A stretch of 64,000 nucleotides of DNA from Xanthobacter autotrophicus (GCF_005871085.1 NZ_VAUP01000022.1:124001-188000); one strand, 5' to 3'. Shown: positions 28,202 to 36,849, counted from the stretch's first letter. Numbers and translations: made by a program. Notes: generated by a model from the sequence alone, not told the origin.

Positions 28202-29826
28202 ACCGCTTCGCCGCCCTGCTCGACCGCATGTCCTATGAGGCCGGACGCAACGCCAAGATCCGGCTGATGGCGGACTATTTCCGCACCACGCCGGACCCCG
28301 AGCGCGGTTTTGCGCTTGCGGCGCTCACCGGAGCGCTTTCCTTCGCCAATGCCAAGCCCGGCGTGGTGCGCGCGCTTATCATGGAGCGGGCCGACCCGGT
28401 GCTGTTCGAGATGTCCTACGATTATGTGGGCGACCTCTCGGAAACCGTCGCCCTCATGTGGCCGAGGCTGGAGGATGCCCCCGCCCACGCGCCGCTGCTG
28501 TCCGAGATCGTCCACGGCCTCTCCACCCTCTCGCGGTCCACCCTGCCCCGGCGCCTTGCCGACTGGCTGGACGGGCTGGATGAAACCGGCCGCTGGGCGC
28601 TGCTGAAGCTCATCACCGGCGCCATGCGGGTGGGCGCCTCCGCCCGCCTCGCCAAGACCGCGGTGGCGAGCCTTGGAAGCGTCACGCCGGACGAGGTGGA
28701 GCTGGTCTGGCCCGGGCTCGCACCTCCCTATGAAGAGCTGTTTGCCTGGGTGGAGGGCCATGGGCCGCGGCCCGAAACCTCCAATCCCGCCCCGTTCCGC
28801 CCGGTTATGCTGGCCCACGCCATCGAGGAAGCCAATTTCGCCGACCTTAACCCCGGCGATTTCAGCGCCGAATGGAAGTGGGACGGCATCCGCGTGCAGG
28901 CGGTGGCCGGCACCGGGCCGGACGGGGTGCGGGCGGTGCGGCTTTATTCCCGCACCGGCGAGGACATCTCCGAGGCCTTCCCCGATCTTGCGGACGCCAT
29001 CGCCTTCGACGGCGCCATGGACGGGGAATTGCTGATCGTCCGCGAGGGGCGGGTTGAGCCGTTCAACGTGCTCCAGCAGCGGCTCAACCGCAAAACCGTC
29101 ACAGTAAAGATGCTGGCGGAATTTCCCGCCCACATCCGCGCCTACGATTTGCTGGTCGATGGGGAAGAGGACCTGCGCGCCCTGCCCTTCACCGCCCGCC
29201 GGGCGCGGCTGGAGGCGCTGGTGGAGAAGCTGTCGTCGCCGCGCATCGACCTCTCGCCGCTGGTGCCCTTCGCCGGCTGGGACGACCTCACCCGCGCCCG
29301 CGCGACCCCCGCCTCGGCCGGCGCGGGACCGGACGCCGACGCGGTGGAAGGGGTGATGATCAAGCGCGCCGACAGCCCCTACCTGCCGGGCCGCCCCAAG
29401 GGGCCGTGGTGGAAATGGAAGCGCGATCCGCACACGGTGGATGCCGTGCTCATGTATGCCCAGCGCGGCCACGGCAAGCGCTCGTCCTTCTATTCGGACT
29501 ACACTTTCGGGGTGTGGACGCAGGGCGAGGAGGGCGATGTGCTGGTGCCCGTGGGCAAGGCCTATTTCGGCTTCACCGACGAGGAGTTGAAGCTGATCGA
29601 CGCCTTCGTGCGGCGCGCCACCATCAACCGCTTCGGCCCGGTGCGCGAGGTGGTGCACGAGAAGGACGAGGGGCTGGTGCTGGAAGTGGCCTTCGAGGGG
29701 CTCGCCCGCTCCACCCGCCACCGCTCCGGCATCGCCATGCGCTTCCCCCGCATCGCCCGCCTCAGGTGGGACAAGCCGCCGGGCGAGGCCGACCGGCTGG
29801 AGACGCTGGAGGCGCTGCTGAGGTAG
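28198..29826 (+). CDS. ATP-dependent DNA ligase
   Basis: A 542-residue DNA ligase. The start ATG at 28198 sits in the ATGA overlap with the exonuclease gene. The N-terminal half is the DNA-binding domain, then the adenylation motif EWKWDGIRVQ with the nucleophile Lys227, followed by motif III-like YSRTGEDISE, motif IV near DGELLIV and motif V (VEGVMIKRAD...KGPWWKWKR). The C-terminal OB-fold domain ends near FEGLARSTRHRSGIAMRFPR. Together with the exonuclease gene it forms a DNA-repair cassette in addition to the essential NAD ligase expected elsewhere. Confidence 0.93.
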   Translation: MNRFAALLDRMSYEAGRNAKIRLMADYFRTTPDPERGFALAALTGALSFANAKPGVVRALIMERADPVLFEMSYDYVGDLSETVALMWPRLEDAPAHAPLLSEIVHGLSTLSRSTLPRRLADWLDGLDETGRWALLKLITGAMRVGASARLAKTAVASLGSVTPDEVELVWPGLAPPYEELFAWVEGHGPRPETSNPAPFRPVMLAHAIEEANFADLNPGDFSAEWKWDGIRVQAVAGTGPDGVRAVRLYSRTGEDISEAFPDLADAIAFDGAMDGELLIVREGRVEPFNVLQQRLNRKTVTVKMLAEFPAHIRAYDLLVDGEEDLRALPFTARRARLEALVEKLSSPRIDLSPLVPFAGWDDLTRARATPASAGAGPDADAVEGVMIKRADSPYLPGRPKGPWWKWKRDPHTVDAVLMYAQRGHGKRSSFYSDYTFGVWTQGEEGDVLVPVGKAYFGFTDEELKLIDAFVRRATINRFGPVREVVHEKDEGLVLEVAFEGLARSTRHRSGIAMRFPRIARLRWDKPPGEADRLETLEALLR

Positions 29827-29841
29827 GGGCCTTTATACCAA

Positions 29842-29866
29842 CGGCTCCGGTCTTCGACCGAAGCCG
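29842..29866. repeat. Hairpin after the DNA ligase gene
   Basis: Imperfect hairpin with outer arms CGGCT and AGCCG (one mismatch position within) enclosing GGTC-TTCG-ACC, 15 bases after the ligase stop. It could reduce transcription into the convergent repressor gene. No T run follows, so intrinsic termination is doubtful. Confidence 0.4.
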
Positions 29867-29898
29867 AGAGGGTGTCGCTCAAGCGCCGCGCGGGCTTC

Positions 29899-29938
29899 AT
29901 GCCAAGGCCGATGAGGCACGCTCACCGGCCCTTGGCAT
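29899..29938. repeat. Long inverted repeat between convergent ligase and repressor genes
   Basis: Arms ATGCCAAGGCCG and CGGCCCTTGGCAT pair as 12 base pairs with one bulged C around a 15-base loop. The right arm touches the stop codon of the repressor gene. It could act as a terminator or RNA-stabilising structure for both converging transcripts; no T run is visible on either strand. Confidence 0.5.
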
Positions 29939-30615
29939 TACTGGCTCGCCCAGATGATGCGGGCCATCCACTCCAGCTGGTCCAGCGGAATCTGACGGTC
30001 CTCGTGGGCGGGGTTGAGGGAGCGCAGCTCCACGTGGCGGGTGGTCCGGCGGACCAGCTCCTTGGCCAGCACCTCGCCCTCGCGGGTCTTCACCACCACC
30101 CGGTCGCCGCGCCGCACCGGCGTGCCCGGCGAGACCACCACGATGTCGCCGTCGCGATAGACCGGCTGCATGGAATCCCCCGCGATCTCCAGCGCATAGG
30201 CGTGCCGGTCCTCCACCTCAGGAAAGGCGATCTCGTCCCAACCCGTGCCCACGGGAAAGCCGGCATCGTCGAAGAAGCCGCCCGAGCCCGCCTGGGCGAA
30301 GCCGATCTGCGGAATGGCGTGGATGGGCCCCGTCAGCGGCCGGCTTTCCTCGGCGAAGCCGTGGGCCCCGCCGTGGCGCGCATCGGCGGGCACCATCATG
30401 GCGAAGAACAGCTCGGCGCTGGTGCCGGTGGCCGACAGGGCCTTGGCGATGCTCTCGGTGGAGGGCCAGCGCAGGCGCCCGTCCGTGGTGATGCGCTTGG
30501 AGCGGTTGAAGGTGGTGGGGTCGAGCCCGGACCGCCGCGCCAGCCCCGACGTGGACAGCCCATGCTGTTCCGCGAGCTGGTCGATGGCACGCCAGACCTG
30601 GCCGTGAGTGAGCAT
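29938..30615 (-). CDS. LexA-like transcriptional repressor (XRE/HTH plus S24 peptidase)
   Basis: A 225-residue regulator starting at ATG 30615. The N-terminal half has a helix-turn-helix (STSGLARRSGLDPTTFNRSK, residues 21-40). The C-terminal half is an S24 peptidase with Ser148 in AGDSMQPVYRDGD and Lys185 in GEVLAKEL. An Ala109-Gly110 bond in FAQAGSGG sits about 38 residues before the Ser, and Ser-Lys spacing is 37, both like E. coli LexA (84/85, 119, 156). This suggests RecA-stimulated self-cleavage. It is not the main LexA by N-terminal sequence. Its promoter carries two dyads. Confidence 0.85.
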   Translation of the reverse strand: MLTHGQVWRAIDQLAEQHGLSTSGLARRSGLDPTTFNRSKRITTDGRLRWPSTESIAKALSATGTSAELFFAMMVPADARHGGAHGFAEESRPLTGPIHAIPQIGFAQAGSGGFFDDAGFPVGTGWDEIAFPEVEDRHAYALEIAGDSMQPVYRDGDIVVVSPGTPVRRGDRVVVKTREGEVLAKELVRRTTRHVELRSLNPAHEDRQIPLDQLEWMARIIWASQ

Positions 30616-30644
30616 GGAGGTTCCGTGTCCTGCGGCTTGAGTCC

Positions 30645-30663
30645 GAACAATAAGAATTTGTTC
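30645..30663 (-). promoter_or_regulatory. Dyad operator candidate, downstream site
   Basis: The inverted repeat GAACAA-TAAGAAT-TTGTTC lies 30-48 bases before the repressor start codon, just downstream of its predicted -10 box, near the transcription start. GAAC...GTTC half sites are used by LexA-type repressors. Autoregulation is inferred from position and symmetry. Confidence 0.55.
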
Positions 30664-30667
30664 CCTT

Positions 30668-30695
30668 TTTGTACAGGACTTCTGTCCTGATGCAA
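30668..30695 (-). promoter_or_regulatory. Predicted promoter of the LexA-like repressor, with internal dyad
   Basis: On the minus strand TTGCAT (30695-30690) and TACAAA (30673-30668) are 16 bases apart. The 16-base spacer is exactly the palindrome CAGGAC-AGAA-GTCCTG (30674-30689), so a bound repressor would block RNA polymerase. The region is clearly AT-rich compared with its neighbours. Confidence 0.6.
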
Positions 30696-30773
30696 CCCTG
30701 AGACGCATAAGGTTGCTGTTTTGTTCGATCCCCCTTAAGGGAGGATCCGAAAGCCCCCGTCGCGGAGTTTCCC

Positions 30774-31148
30774 GTGCCCGAACCCTCCCCCGCACCCTCC
30801 CCCGCACCTGCCATCATCTTCAAGATCTGCCCCGCCGCCTTGTGGGCGCAGGCGGAGGCTGAAGGCGTGTTCTCCGGCGCGCCGGTGGACCACGCCGACG
30901 GCTATATCCATTTCTCCACCGCCGCACAGGCGCGAGAGACGGCGGCGCGGCATTTCAAGGGCGCCGGCGATCTCAAGCTCGTCGCCGTGGCGGCCGAGCC
31001 CCTGGGCGCGGCCCTGCGCTGGGAACCCTCGCGCGGCGGCGCCCTTTTCCCCCACCTTTACGGCCCGCTGCCGCTGACCGCCGCGCTGTGGGTGAAGGAC
31101 CTGCCGCTGGCGCCGGACGGCACCCACATCTTCCCCGATCTGGGCTGA
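30774..31148 (+). CDS. DUF952 family protein
   Basis: A 124-residue protein beginning at GTG 30774, with CGGAG just upstream. The first 12 residues are a Pro/Ala-rich linker. The body matches DUF952: IFKICPAALWAQAEAEGVF near 14-32, DHADGYIHFSTAAQ near 38-51, and FPHLYGPLPL near 92-101. The family is of unknown function and is sometimes mislabelled as glutathione S-transferase. It is divergent from the repressor gene and ends directly at the stop of the convergent MATE gene, sharing a TGATCA. Confidence 0.88.
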   Translation: MPEPSPAPSPAPAIIFKICPAALWAQAEAEGVFSGAPVDHADGYIHFSTAAQARETAARHFKGAGDLKLVAVAAEPLGAALRWEPSRGGALFPHLYGPLPLTAALWVKDLPLAPDGTHIFPDLG

Positions 31149-32474
31149 TCACGCCCCGAAGGTGCGGCGCTCCAGCGCCGGAAGGCGTAGCGCCTGGAAC
31201 GCCCCGCGGGCGATGAGGAAAGCGAGGAAGGCCAGCCACAGGCCGTGATTGCCCAGCCCCCGCAGCCCCCACCAGGCGGCGAGATAGACAGCGAGGGCAC
31301 ACAGCATCAGGTTGCGCATGTCGCGCGACCACAGGGCGCCGATATAGACACCGTCGAAGGCATAGGCGGCAACACCCGCCACCGGCAGCAGCGCGGCATA
31401 GATGAGGAAATCGCGCGCCGCCGCGCGCACCTCCTGGCTCGTGGTCATGGCATCCACGATGGCCGGGCCGATGGCGAGATAGAGCGCGCAGGCCACCAGT
31501 GCGAAGACGAGGCCCCAGATGAGGCACAGCCTCACCCCGGCGGAAAAGTCGGCCCGCCGCCGCCCGCCCACCGCTGCGCCGCAGATCTGCTCGGCGGCGG
31601 TGGCGAAGCCATCAAGGAAATAGGCGGCCACCATCACCACGTTCTGGAGCACGGCGTTGGCAGCCAGCGTCACGTCCCCCGCCCGCGCGCCCTGCGCTGC
31701 GAAGAAGGAGAAGGCGAACATCAGCGCCGCGGTACGGATCATGATGTCGCGATTGAGCAGGAACGATTCGGCGAGCCGCGCCCGGTTGAACAGCACCCCG
31801 CGCGGCAGGGCCACCGCGCCGCCCAGCATCCGCAGGCACAGGAGAAGCCCCGCCGCGGTGCCGGCGATCTCCGCCATCAGCGTGCCGGCGGCGGCCCCCG
31901 CGACACCCCAGCCGGCCCCGAGCACGAGGACGGCCGAAAGCGCCATATTGAAGAGGTTCATGCCAACCTGGAGCGCCAGCGCCCGGCCGGTGCGGCCGAG
32001 GCCCACCAGCCAGCCCAGCACCACATAGTTGGCCAGGGTGAAGGGCGCGGCGAAGATGCGCACGGCATAATAGGCGCGCACCGCCGCGTTCACCTCCTCG
32101 CTCGCCCCGGCGAGGCCAAGGGCGGCGTAGGCGATGGGCGCCTGCAGGGCGATCAGGGCCAGACCCAGCGCCCCAGCCAGCAGCAGGGCGCGGGCAAGCA
32201 CGGCGCGCTCTTCCACACCGTCGCGCCGGCCCACCGCCTGGGCGGCGAGACCCACCGTGCCCATGCGCAGGAAGCCGAACACCCAGAACAGCATGTCGAA
32301 GATGACGGCGGCCAGCGCCACCCCGCCCAGCAGCGCCGCATCGCCCAGCCGCCCCACCACCGCCGCATCCACGATGCCGAGCAGCGGCGTGGTCAGGTGC
32401 GCCACCGTCATGGGCAGCGCGATGGCAAGCACCCGAGCGTGCGTGACCCGCCCGTCAGCAGCGGCGAGGGTCAT
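31149..32474 (-). CDS. MATE family efflux transporter
   Basis: A 441-residue inner-membrane protein with about 12 transmembrane segments, the standard MATE length. Family features are the first helix LPMTVAHLTTPLLGIVDAAV, VGRLGDAALLGGVALAAVIF, and FGFLRMGTVGLAAQAVG in the first half, with a related second half. It resembles the DinF-like branch that exports organic cations or drugs in exchange for Na or H ions. A small membrane-protein gene lies just upstream on the same strand. Substrate unknown. Confidence 0.9.
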   Translation of the reverse strand: MTLAAADGRVTHARVLAIALPMTVAHLTTPLLGIVDAAVVGRLGDAALLGGVALAAVIFDMLFWVFGFLRMGTVGLAAQAVGRRDGVEERAVLARALLLAGALGLALIALQAPIAYAALGLAGASEEVNAAVRAYYAVRIFAAPFTLANYVVLGWLVGLGRTGRALALQVGMNLFNMALSAVLVLGAGWGVAGAAAGTLMAEIAGTAAGLLLCLRMLGGAVALPRGVLFNRARLAESFLLNRDIMIRTAALMFAFSFFAAQGARAGDVTLAANAVLQNVVMVAAYFLDGFATAAEQICGAAVGGRRRADFSAGVRLCLIWGLVFALVACALYLAIGPAIVDAMTTSQEVRAAARDFLIYAALLPVAGVAAYAFDGVYIGALWSRDMRNLMLCALAVYLAAWWGLRGLGNHGLWLAFLAFLIARGAFQALRLPALERRTFGA

Positions 32475-32480
32475 GGGGGA

Positions 32481-32750
32481 TCAGCGCCGGCCGAGGACGC
32501 GCAAAATGAGCCAGAGCGGGATGACCACCACGGCGCCCAGCAGGAAATAGCGCCACAGCCGCTCCACCGCCTCGAAGCTGAAATTGAACAGGCTGCGCAC
32601 CAGCCGCTCAAGGCTGGTGAGGATGTTCATGGGGTCGATGCCCAGCGCCGCGAGGATGACGCCCACCACCACCGAGAGGATGACGAGCCGCACCAGCACC
32701 CAGGCGGGCGACCCGCCGAAGAAACGGGTGATCTCGTTGGTCTCGGGCAT
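32481..32750 (-). CDS. Small membrane protein (DUF6460-like)
   Basis: An 89-residue protein with two or more hydrophobic segments: VLVRLVILSVVVGVILAALG near 18-37 and YFLLGAVVVIPLWLILRVLG near the end. The opening ITRFFGGSP is characteristic of the DUF6460 group of alphaproteobacterial membrane proteins as I recall it. Function unknown. It ends 6 bases before the MATE gene and the two are probably one transcription unit. Confidence 0.72.
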   Translation of the reverse strand: MPETNEITRFFGGSPAWVLVRLVILSVVVGVILAALGIDPMNILTSLERLVRSLFNFSFEAVERLWRYFLLGAVVVIPLWLILRVLGRR

Positions 32751-32933
32751 GGGGTTCTCCTGTCGGAACGCAGGTCTAGCACAGCTTCGCGCATGCCGGG
32801 AATGCGGCCCCTTGGAGCGCGATCCGATCGGAGTGAGATGCAGGCCGAACGGCCCGCGCGCTCCGGGAAATCCCCATGTGACACCAGCTTCCGTTGGCCG
32901 CCGGCGAGGAGCCCTCTAAGGTCCGCCTCGCCC

Positions 32934-33527
32934 ATGGCCGCCGAACGGATGACACGCGTGCCCACAGCCGAGTTTCTCTTCGCCATCTGGGGCCTTCTGC
33001 TCACGCCCGGCCCCACTAATACGCTACTGGCCCTGTCCGGCGCGTCGGCGGGCCTGCGCCGCTCCGTGCGACTGATGCCGGCAGAGCTTGCCGCCTACCT
33101 CCTCGTCGTGACGCCGCTGGCGCTGTTCGGCGCCGACCTCCTCGCCCGGCAGCCGCTCGCTGCCAGCGCGGTGAAGTTCGCGGCGGCGGGCTGGGTCGCC
33201 TTCCTCGCCGTGAAGCTCTGGCGGGTGGAAGCGGGCCGCGCCCAGATGGAGGCGATCACCCCGCGCCGGGTGTTCGTGACAACGCTGCTCAATCCCAAGG
33301 GGTTGATCATCGGCCTCACGCTTCTGCCCCATGGGGCCGCGCCGGTCTTCCTGCTGCATCTCGGCCTGTTTGCCGCCTCGGTCCTGATGGTGGCGGCGAT
33401 CTGGGCCGGCGCCGGCGGCATGATGAAGCGCGACAGCGCCGAACCGCCCCTCGTCTATCGACGCGCCGCCGCCTGCTGGCTTGCCCTCCTCGCCGCCGCG
33501 CTGGTCGGCGCCGCGCTGCGGGCCTGA
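32934..33527 (+). CDS. LysE family amino acid exporter
   Basis: A 197-residue membrane protein with about six hydrophobic segments. FLFAIWGLLLTPGPTNTLLA near 12-31, then SAGLRRSVRLMPAE, and NPKGLIIGLTLLP near 122-134 match LysE/RhtB-type exporters. The open frame continues far upstream only by chance, antisense to the MATE gene; ATG at 32934 gives a full-length product, and ATG at 32949 is a near alternative. LysE proteins export basic or other amino acids; the substrate here is unknown. Confidence 0.86.
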   Translation: MAAERMTRVPTAEFLFAIWGLLLTPGPTNTLLALSGASAGLRRSVRLMPAELAAYLLVVTPLALFGADLLARQPLAASAVKFAAAGWVAFLAVKLWRVEAGRAQMEAITPRRVFVTTLLNPKGLIIGLTLLPHGAAPVFLLHLGLFAASVLMVAAIWAGAGGMMKRDSAEPPLVYRRAAACWLALLAAALVGAALRA

Positions 33528-33564
33528 GCGCCCGCGGACGGCCCATATTTGCCGTGCCGGCAGC

Positions 33565-34461
33565 TCATCCGGCGTCGAGGAAGGCCTTGACCAGCGCGAC
33601 GGTCGCGGTCGGATTCTCCTCCATGATCCAGTGCCCGCTGCCAGGGACGACCGCGCCGTGAACATCCGTGGCGGCGAATTTCATCACCTCCGCCATGGTC
33701 AGGCCGAACGACATTTCGCCGCCCAGCGCCAGCACCGGCACCGTGAGCTTGCCGGCGGCGAGGAAGGCCTGGTTGTCGATCGCATCCTGATCGAAGGCGG
33801 CGAACTGGGCGAAGCCGGCCCGCATGGCGCCCGGCAAGGCATAGAGAGAGGCGTAGTGCGCCCGCGCCGCCTCGCCGAAATGGCTGGGATGGGCGGAGAA
33901 TTCGTTCCAGAAGCGGTCGAGGTAGATGCGCTCGCGCCCCTCCACCAGCCGCTCCATGTCCGGGCCGCCGAAGCGGAAATGCCAGAGCAGCGGATTCTTG
34001 AGGATTTCCTCCCACGGCCCCACGCCCGGCAACGGCGCGTCGATGAGGACGAACCGCGTCACCCGCTCGCGATGCAGGGCGGCGAAGGCGAAGCCCACCA
34101 TGTTGCCGATGTCGTGGGTGACGAGGGCGACCTTCTCGATATTCAACGCGTCCAGCACGCCGGCAACATCGCCGGCCTGGGTCTTCTTGTCGAAGCCGCC
34201 ATCCGGCTTTGCCGAAAGCCCCATGCCCCTCAGGTCCGGCACCACCACGGTATGGTCCGGCGCCAGCGCGGCCGCCAGCGCCCCCCACATGTCGCCGGTC
34301 TCGCCATAGCCATGCAGCAGGACGACAACGGGCCCGCTGCCACCGAAGCGGACATGGATGGTTGTACCGTTGGTTTCGATCGCCCGGGTCCGGAAATCCG
34401 CCGGGAAGGGAATGAGCTGCTCGGTTGCAGGAGCGGCGCCGGTCGTGGCCGTATCAGGCAT
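33565..34461 (-). CDS. Alpha/beta hydrolase with Asp nucleophile (epoxide hydrolase/dehalogenase type)
   Basis: A 298-residue hydrolase. The oxyanion-hole motif HGYG is at 50-53. The nucleophile elbow is V-T-H-D117-I-G, with Asp in place of Ser, the pattern of epoxide hydrolases and haloacetate/haloalkane dehalogenases. The catalytic His lies in GSGHWIMEENP near the end. No signal peptide. It is preceded by a 352-base gap and is convergent with the LysE gene. Substrate is not defined. Confidence 0.87.
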   Translation of the reverse strand: MPDTATTGAAPATEQLIPFPADFRTRAIETNGTTIHVRFGGSGPVVVLLHGYGETGDMWGALAAALAPDHTVVVPDLRGMGLSAKPDGGFDKKTQAGDVAGVLDALNIEKVALVTHDIGNMVGFAFAALHRERVTRFVLIDAPLPGVGPWEEILKNPLLWHFRFGGPDMERLVEGRERIYLDRFWNEFSAHPSHFGEAARAHYASLYALPGAMRAGFAQFAAFDQDAIDNQAFLAAGKLTVPVLALGGEMSFGLTMAEVMKFAATDVHGAVVPGSGHWIMEENPTATVALVKAFLDAG

Positions 34462-34813
34462 GGGACTTCCTCCGTCGGCGCAGCCCCGGCGCGTGCGCGC
34501 GTCCGGAGATCTATGCCTTCATGTGGCCTTGCGCAGCCGCATCATGTGGCCCGATCTCCTTCACGGCAAACAGATCAGGCGGCGACGACGGCCATCGGGA
34601 ATTTGCCTCGCCGGCGCAAAGGTGCTAACCACCCGCACTTCACGAGGACGGCCATGCCGATCCCGCCGACCGGACCTTGGGTCCGGAGGTCACCGCCCGA
34701 CAGCGCGTTGCGCCCTCGGGCGCGATCTGCGTTGTCTTGAGGCGTAGCCGTCTCGACACGTGCGCGGGGCAGGCTCCGGCCCGTCTCATGTGAAACCCAA
34801 ACCACGGACGGCC
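34462..34813. other. 352-base intergenic region between the hydrolase gene and ffh
   Basis: Both flanking genes point away from here, so it must hold the two divergent promoters. I see no gene, no conserved small RNA (the SRP RNA is not here) and no strong hairpin. Confidence 0.55.
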
Positions 34814-36358
34814 ATGTTCGATACCCTTTCCGACCGCCTCGGCGGCATACTCGACAAGCTGAAGCGGCGCGGCGCCCTCACCGAGGCCGACGTGGGCGAG
34901 GCCATGCGCGAGGTGCGCCGGGCGCTGATCGAGGCGGACGTGGCCCTCGACGTGGTGCGCTCCTTCACCGACCGGGTGAAGAATCGCGCCGTGGGCGTGG
35001 AGGTCATCAAGTCGGTGACCCCCGGCCAGATGGTGGTCAAGATCGTCCATGACGAGCTGGTCGCCACCCTGGGCTCCGACGCCGACCCCATCGACCTCAA
35101 CGCCCCCGCCCCCGTGCCGATCCTGATGGTCGGCCTTCAGGGCTCGGGCAAGACCACCTCCACGGCCAAGATCGCCAAGCGCCTCACCGAACGCGGCAAG
35201 CGCAAGGTGCTGATGGCGTCCCTCGACACCCGCCGCCCCGCCGCCATGGAGCAGCTCGCCACCCTCGGCAAGCAGGTGGACGTGGCCACCCTGCCCATCG
35301 TGGCCGGGCAGAGCGCGGTGCAGATCGCCAAGCGCGCCATCGAGGCGGCGAAGCTCGGCGGCTACGACGTGGTCATGCTCGACACCGCCGGCCGCGTGAC
35401 GCTGGACGAGGCCCTCATGGCCGAGGTGGCCGAGGTGAAGGCCGCCACCAACCCGCACGAAGTGCTGCTGGTGGCCGACAGCCTCACCGGCCAGGACGCG
35501 GTGAACACCGCCAAGGCCTTCGACGGCCGGGTCGGCCTCACCGGCATCGTGCTCACCCGCGCCGATGGCGACGGCCGCGGCGGCGCTGCGCTCTCCATGC
35601 GTGCGGTCACCGGCAAGCCCATCAAGCTGCTCGGCACCGGCGAGAAGATGGACGCACTGGAGGATTTCGATCCCCATCGGGTGGCCGGCCGCATCCTCGG
35701 CATGGGCGACGTGGTGGCGCTGGTGGAGAAGGCCGCCGAGGCCATCGACATCGAGCAGGCGAAGATCACCGCCGATCGCATGCGCAAGGGCACCTTCGAC
35801 CTTGACGACCTGCGCAGCCAGCTCCAGCAGATGGCGAAGATGGGCGGGCTTGGTGGCCTCATGGGCATGCTGCCCGGCGTCGCCAAGATGAAGAACCAGA
35901 TCGCCTCCGCCAATCTCGACGACAAGGTGTTCAAGCGGCAGGTGGCCATCATCAATTCGATGACGCCGAAGGAGCGCCGCGCGCCCAAGCTCCTCGACGC
36001 CTCGCGCAAGCGCCGCATCGCCGCCGGCTCAGGCACCAAGGTGGAGGAGATCAACCGTCTCCTGAAGATGCACCGCCAGATGGCCGACGTGATGAAGTCC
36101 CTCGGCGGCCCCGCCGGCAAGCGTGGCCCGCTGGCGGGTCTCGCCGGCATGATGGGCTTCGGCGGCGGCGGGCCATCGCCGGAAATGCTCAAGGACATGG
36201 CCGAGAAGATGGGCGCTGGCGGTCCGGGTGGCGGCGGCATGGGCGGACTGCCCCCCAACTTCCCCGGCCTGCCTGGCGGCTTGCCGCCCAAGTTCCCCGG
36301 CGGCCTGCCGGGCCTGCCGAAGGGCCTGCCTGGACTGGGAGGCTCGAAGAAGAAGTAA
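34814..36358 (+). CDS. ffh: Signal recognition particle protein (Ffh)
   Basis: A 514-residue GTPase that, with the SRP RNA, directs nascent membrane proteins to the SecYEG translocon. The N domain (residues 1-90) is followed by the GTP site GLQGSGKTTS, then LDTRRPAAMEQL, MLDTAGRVTLDEAL, LTRADGDGRGGAALS, and the GTG/EKMD region. The Met-rich M domain spans about 310-435 (GGLGGLMGMLPGVAKMKNQ). The last 70 residues are Gly/Pro/Met-rich with repeated GLP and FPG units, ending SKKK, longer than in E. coli. ATG at 34814 is the start. It precedes rpsP by 125 bases. Confidence 0.98.
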   Translation: MFDTLSDRLGGILDKLKRRGALTEADVGEAMREVRRALIEADVALDVVRSFTDRVKNRAVGVEVIKSVTPGQMVVKIVHDELVATLGSDADPIDLNAPAPVPILMVGLQGSGKTTSTAKIAKRLTERGKRKVLMASLDTRRPAAMEQLATLGKQVDVATLPIVAGQSAVQIAKRAIEAAKLGGYDVVMLDTAGRVTLDEALMAEVAEVKAATNPHEVLLVADSLTGQDAVNTAKAFDGRVGLTGIVLTRADGDGRGGAALSMRAVTGKPIKLLGTGEKMDALEDFDPHRVAGRILGMGDVVALVEKAAEAIDIEQAKITADRMRKGTFDLDDLRSQLQQMAKMGGLGGLMGMLPGVAKMKNQIASANLDDKVFKRQVAIINSMTPKERRAPKLLDASRKRRIAAGSGTKVEEINRLLKMHRQMADVMKSLGGPAGKRGPLAGLAGMMGFGGGGPSPEMLKDMAEKMGAGGPGGGGMGGLPPNFPGLPGGLPPKFPGGLPGLPKGLPGLGGSKKK

Positions 36359-36374
36359 CGCGGATTCCAGCTCT

Positions 36375-36420
36375 CCGTCATGGCCGGGCTCGCATGCCCG
36401 GCACAGGCCGGGCATCACGA
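36375..36420. repeat. Intergenic palindrome, family A copy 3
   Basis: Contains GTCATGGCCGGGC, then GCCCGGC, then GCCGGGC in 46 bases, so two alternative hairpins are possible. It opens with the same CCGTCATGGCCGG as the elements at 3535 and 21930. It lies between ffh and rpsP. Confidence 0.65.
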
Positions 36421-36483
36421 TCCCGACCAGCACGATCACCTAATCGCACGATCGCTTAATCGAACGACCAAAGGAAGAAACTC

Positions 36484-36849
36484 ATGTCCCTGAAGATCCG
36501 TCTCGCCCGCGGCGGCGCCAAGAAGCGCCCCTACTACCGTATCGTCATCGCCGACGCTCGCTCGCCCCGCGACGGCCGCTTCATCGAGAAGATCGGCACC
36601 TTCAACCCGCTGCTGGCCAAGGATGCCGAGAACCGCGTGGTGCTCGACCTCGACAAGGCCAAGGCCTGGCTTGAGAAGGGTGCCCAGCCCACCGACCGCG
36701 TCGCCCGCTTCCTGGACGCCGCCGGCCTGCTGAAGCGTGAAGCCAAGAACAACCCCAAGAAGGGCGAGCCCGGCGAGAAGGCCAAGGAGCGCGCCAAGGA
36801 GCGGGCCGAGAAGGCCGCCGCCGGCACCGAGGACGCCGCCGCCGAGTGA
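36484..36849 (+). CDS. rpsP: 30S ribosomal protein S16
   Basis: A 121-residue ribosomal protein. The conserved core is residues 1-80 ([20 protein letters not shown], then [20 protein letters not shown]). The last 35 residues form a Lys/Glu/Ala-rich tail common in alphaproteobacterial S16. GGAAG lies just upstream of the ATG. In many relatives rpsP is followed by rimM, trmD and rplS, but here a strong terminator and pepA follow, so the cluster is split. Confidence 0.98.
   Translation: MSLKIRLARGGAKKRPYYRIVIADARSPRDGRFIEKIGTFNPLLAKDAENRVVLDLDKAKAWLEKGAQPTDRVARFLDAAGLLKREAKNNPKKGEPGEKAKERAKERAEKAAAGTEDAAAE

Noticed and set aside
31245-33527. One 760-residue frame covering the MATE gene region and LysE
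   Set aside because: Only the last 197 residues are a real LysE protein; the rest is antisense to the MATE gene.
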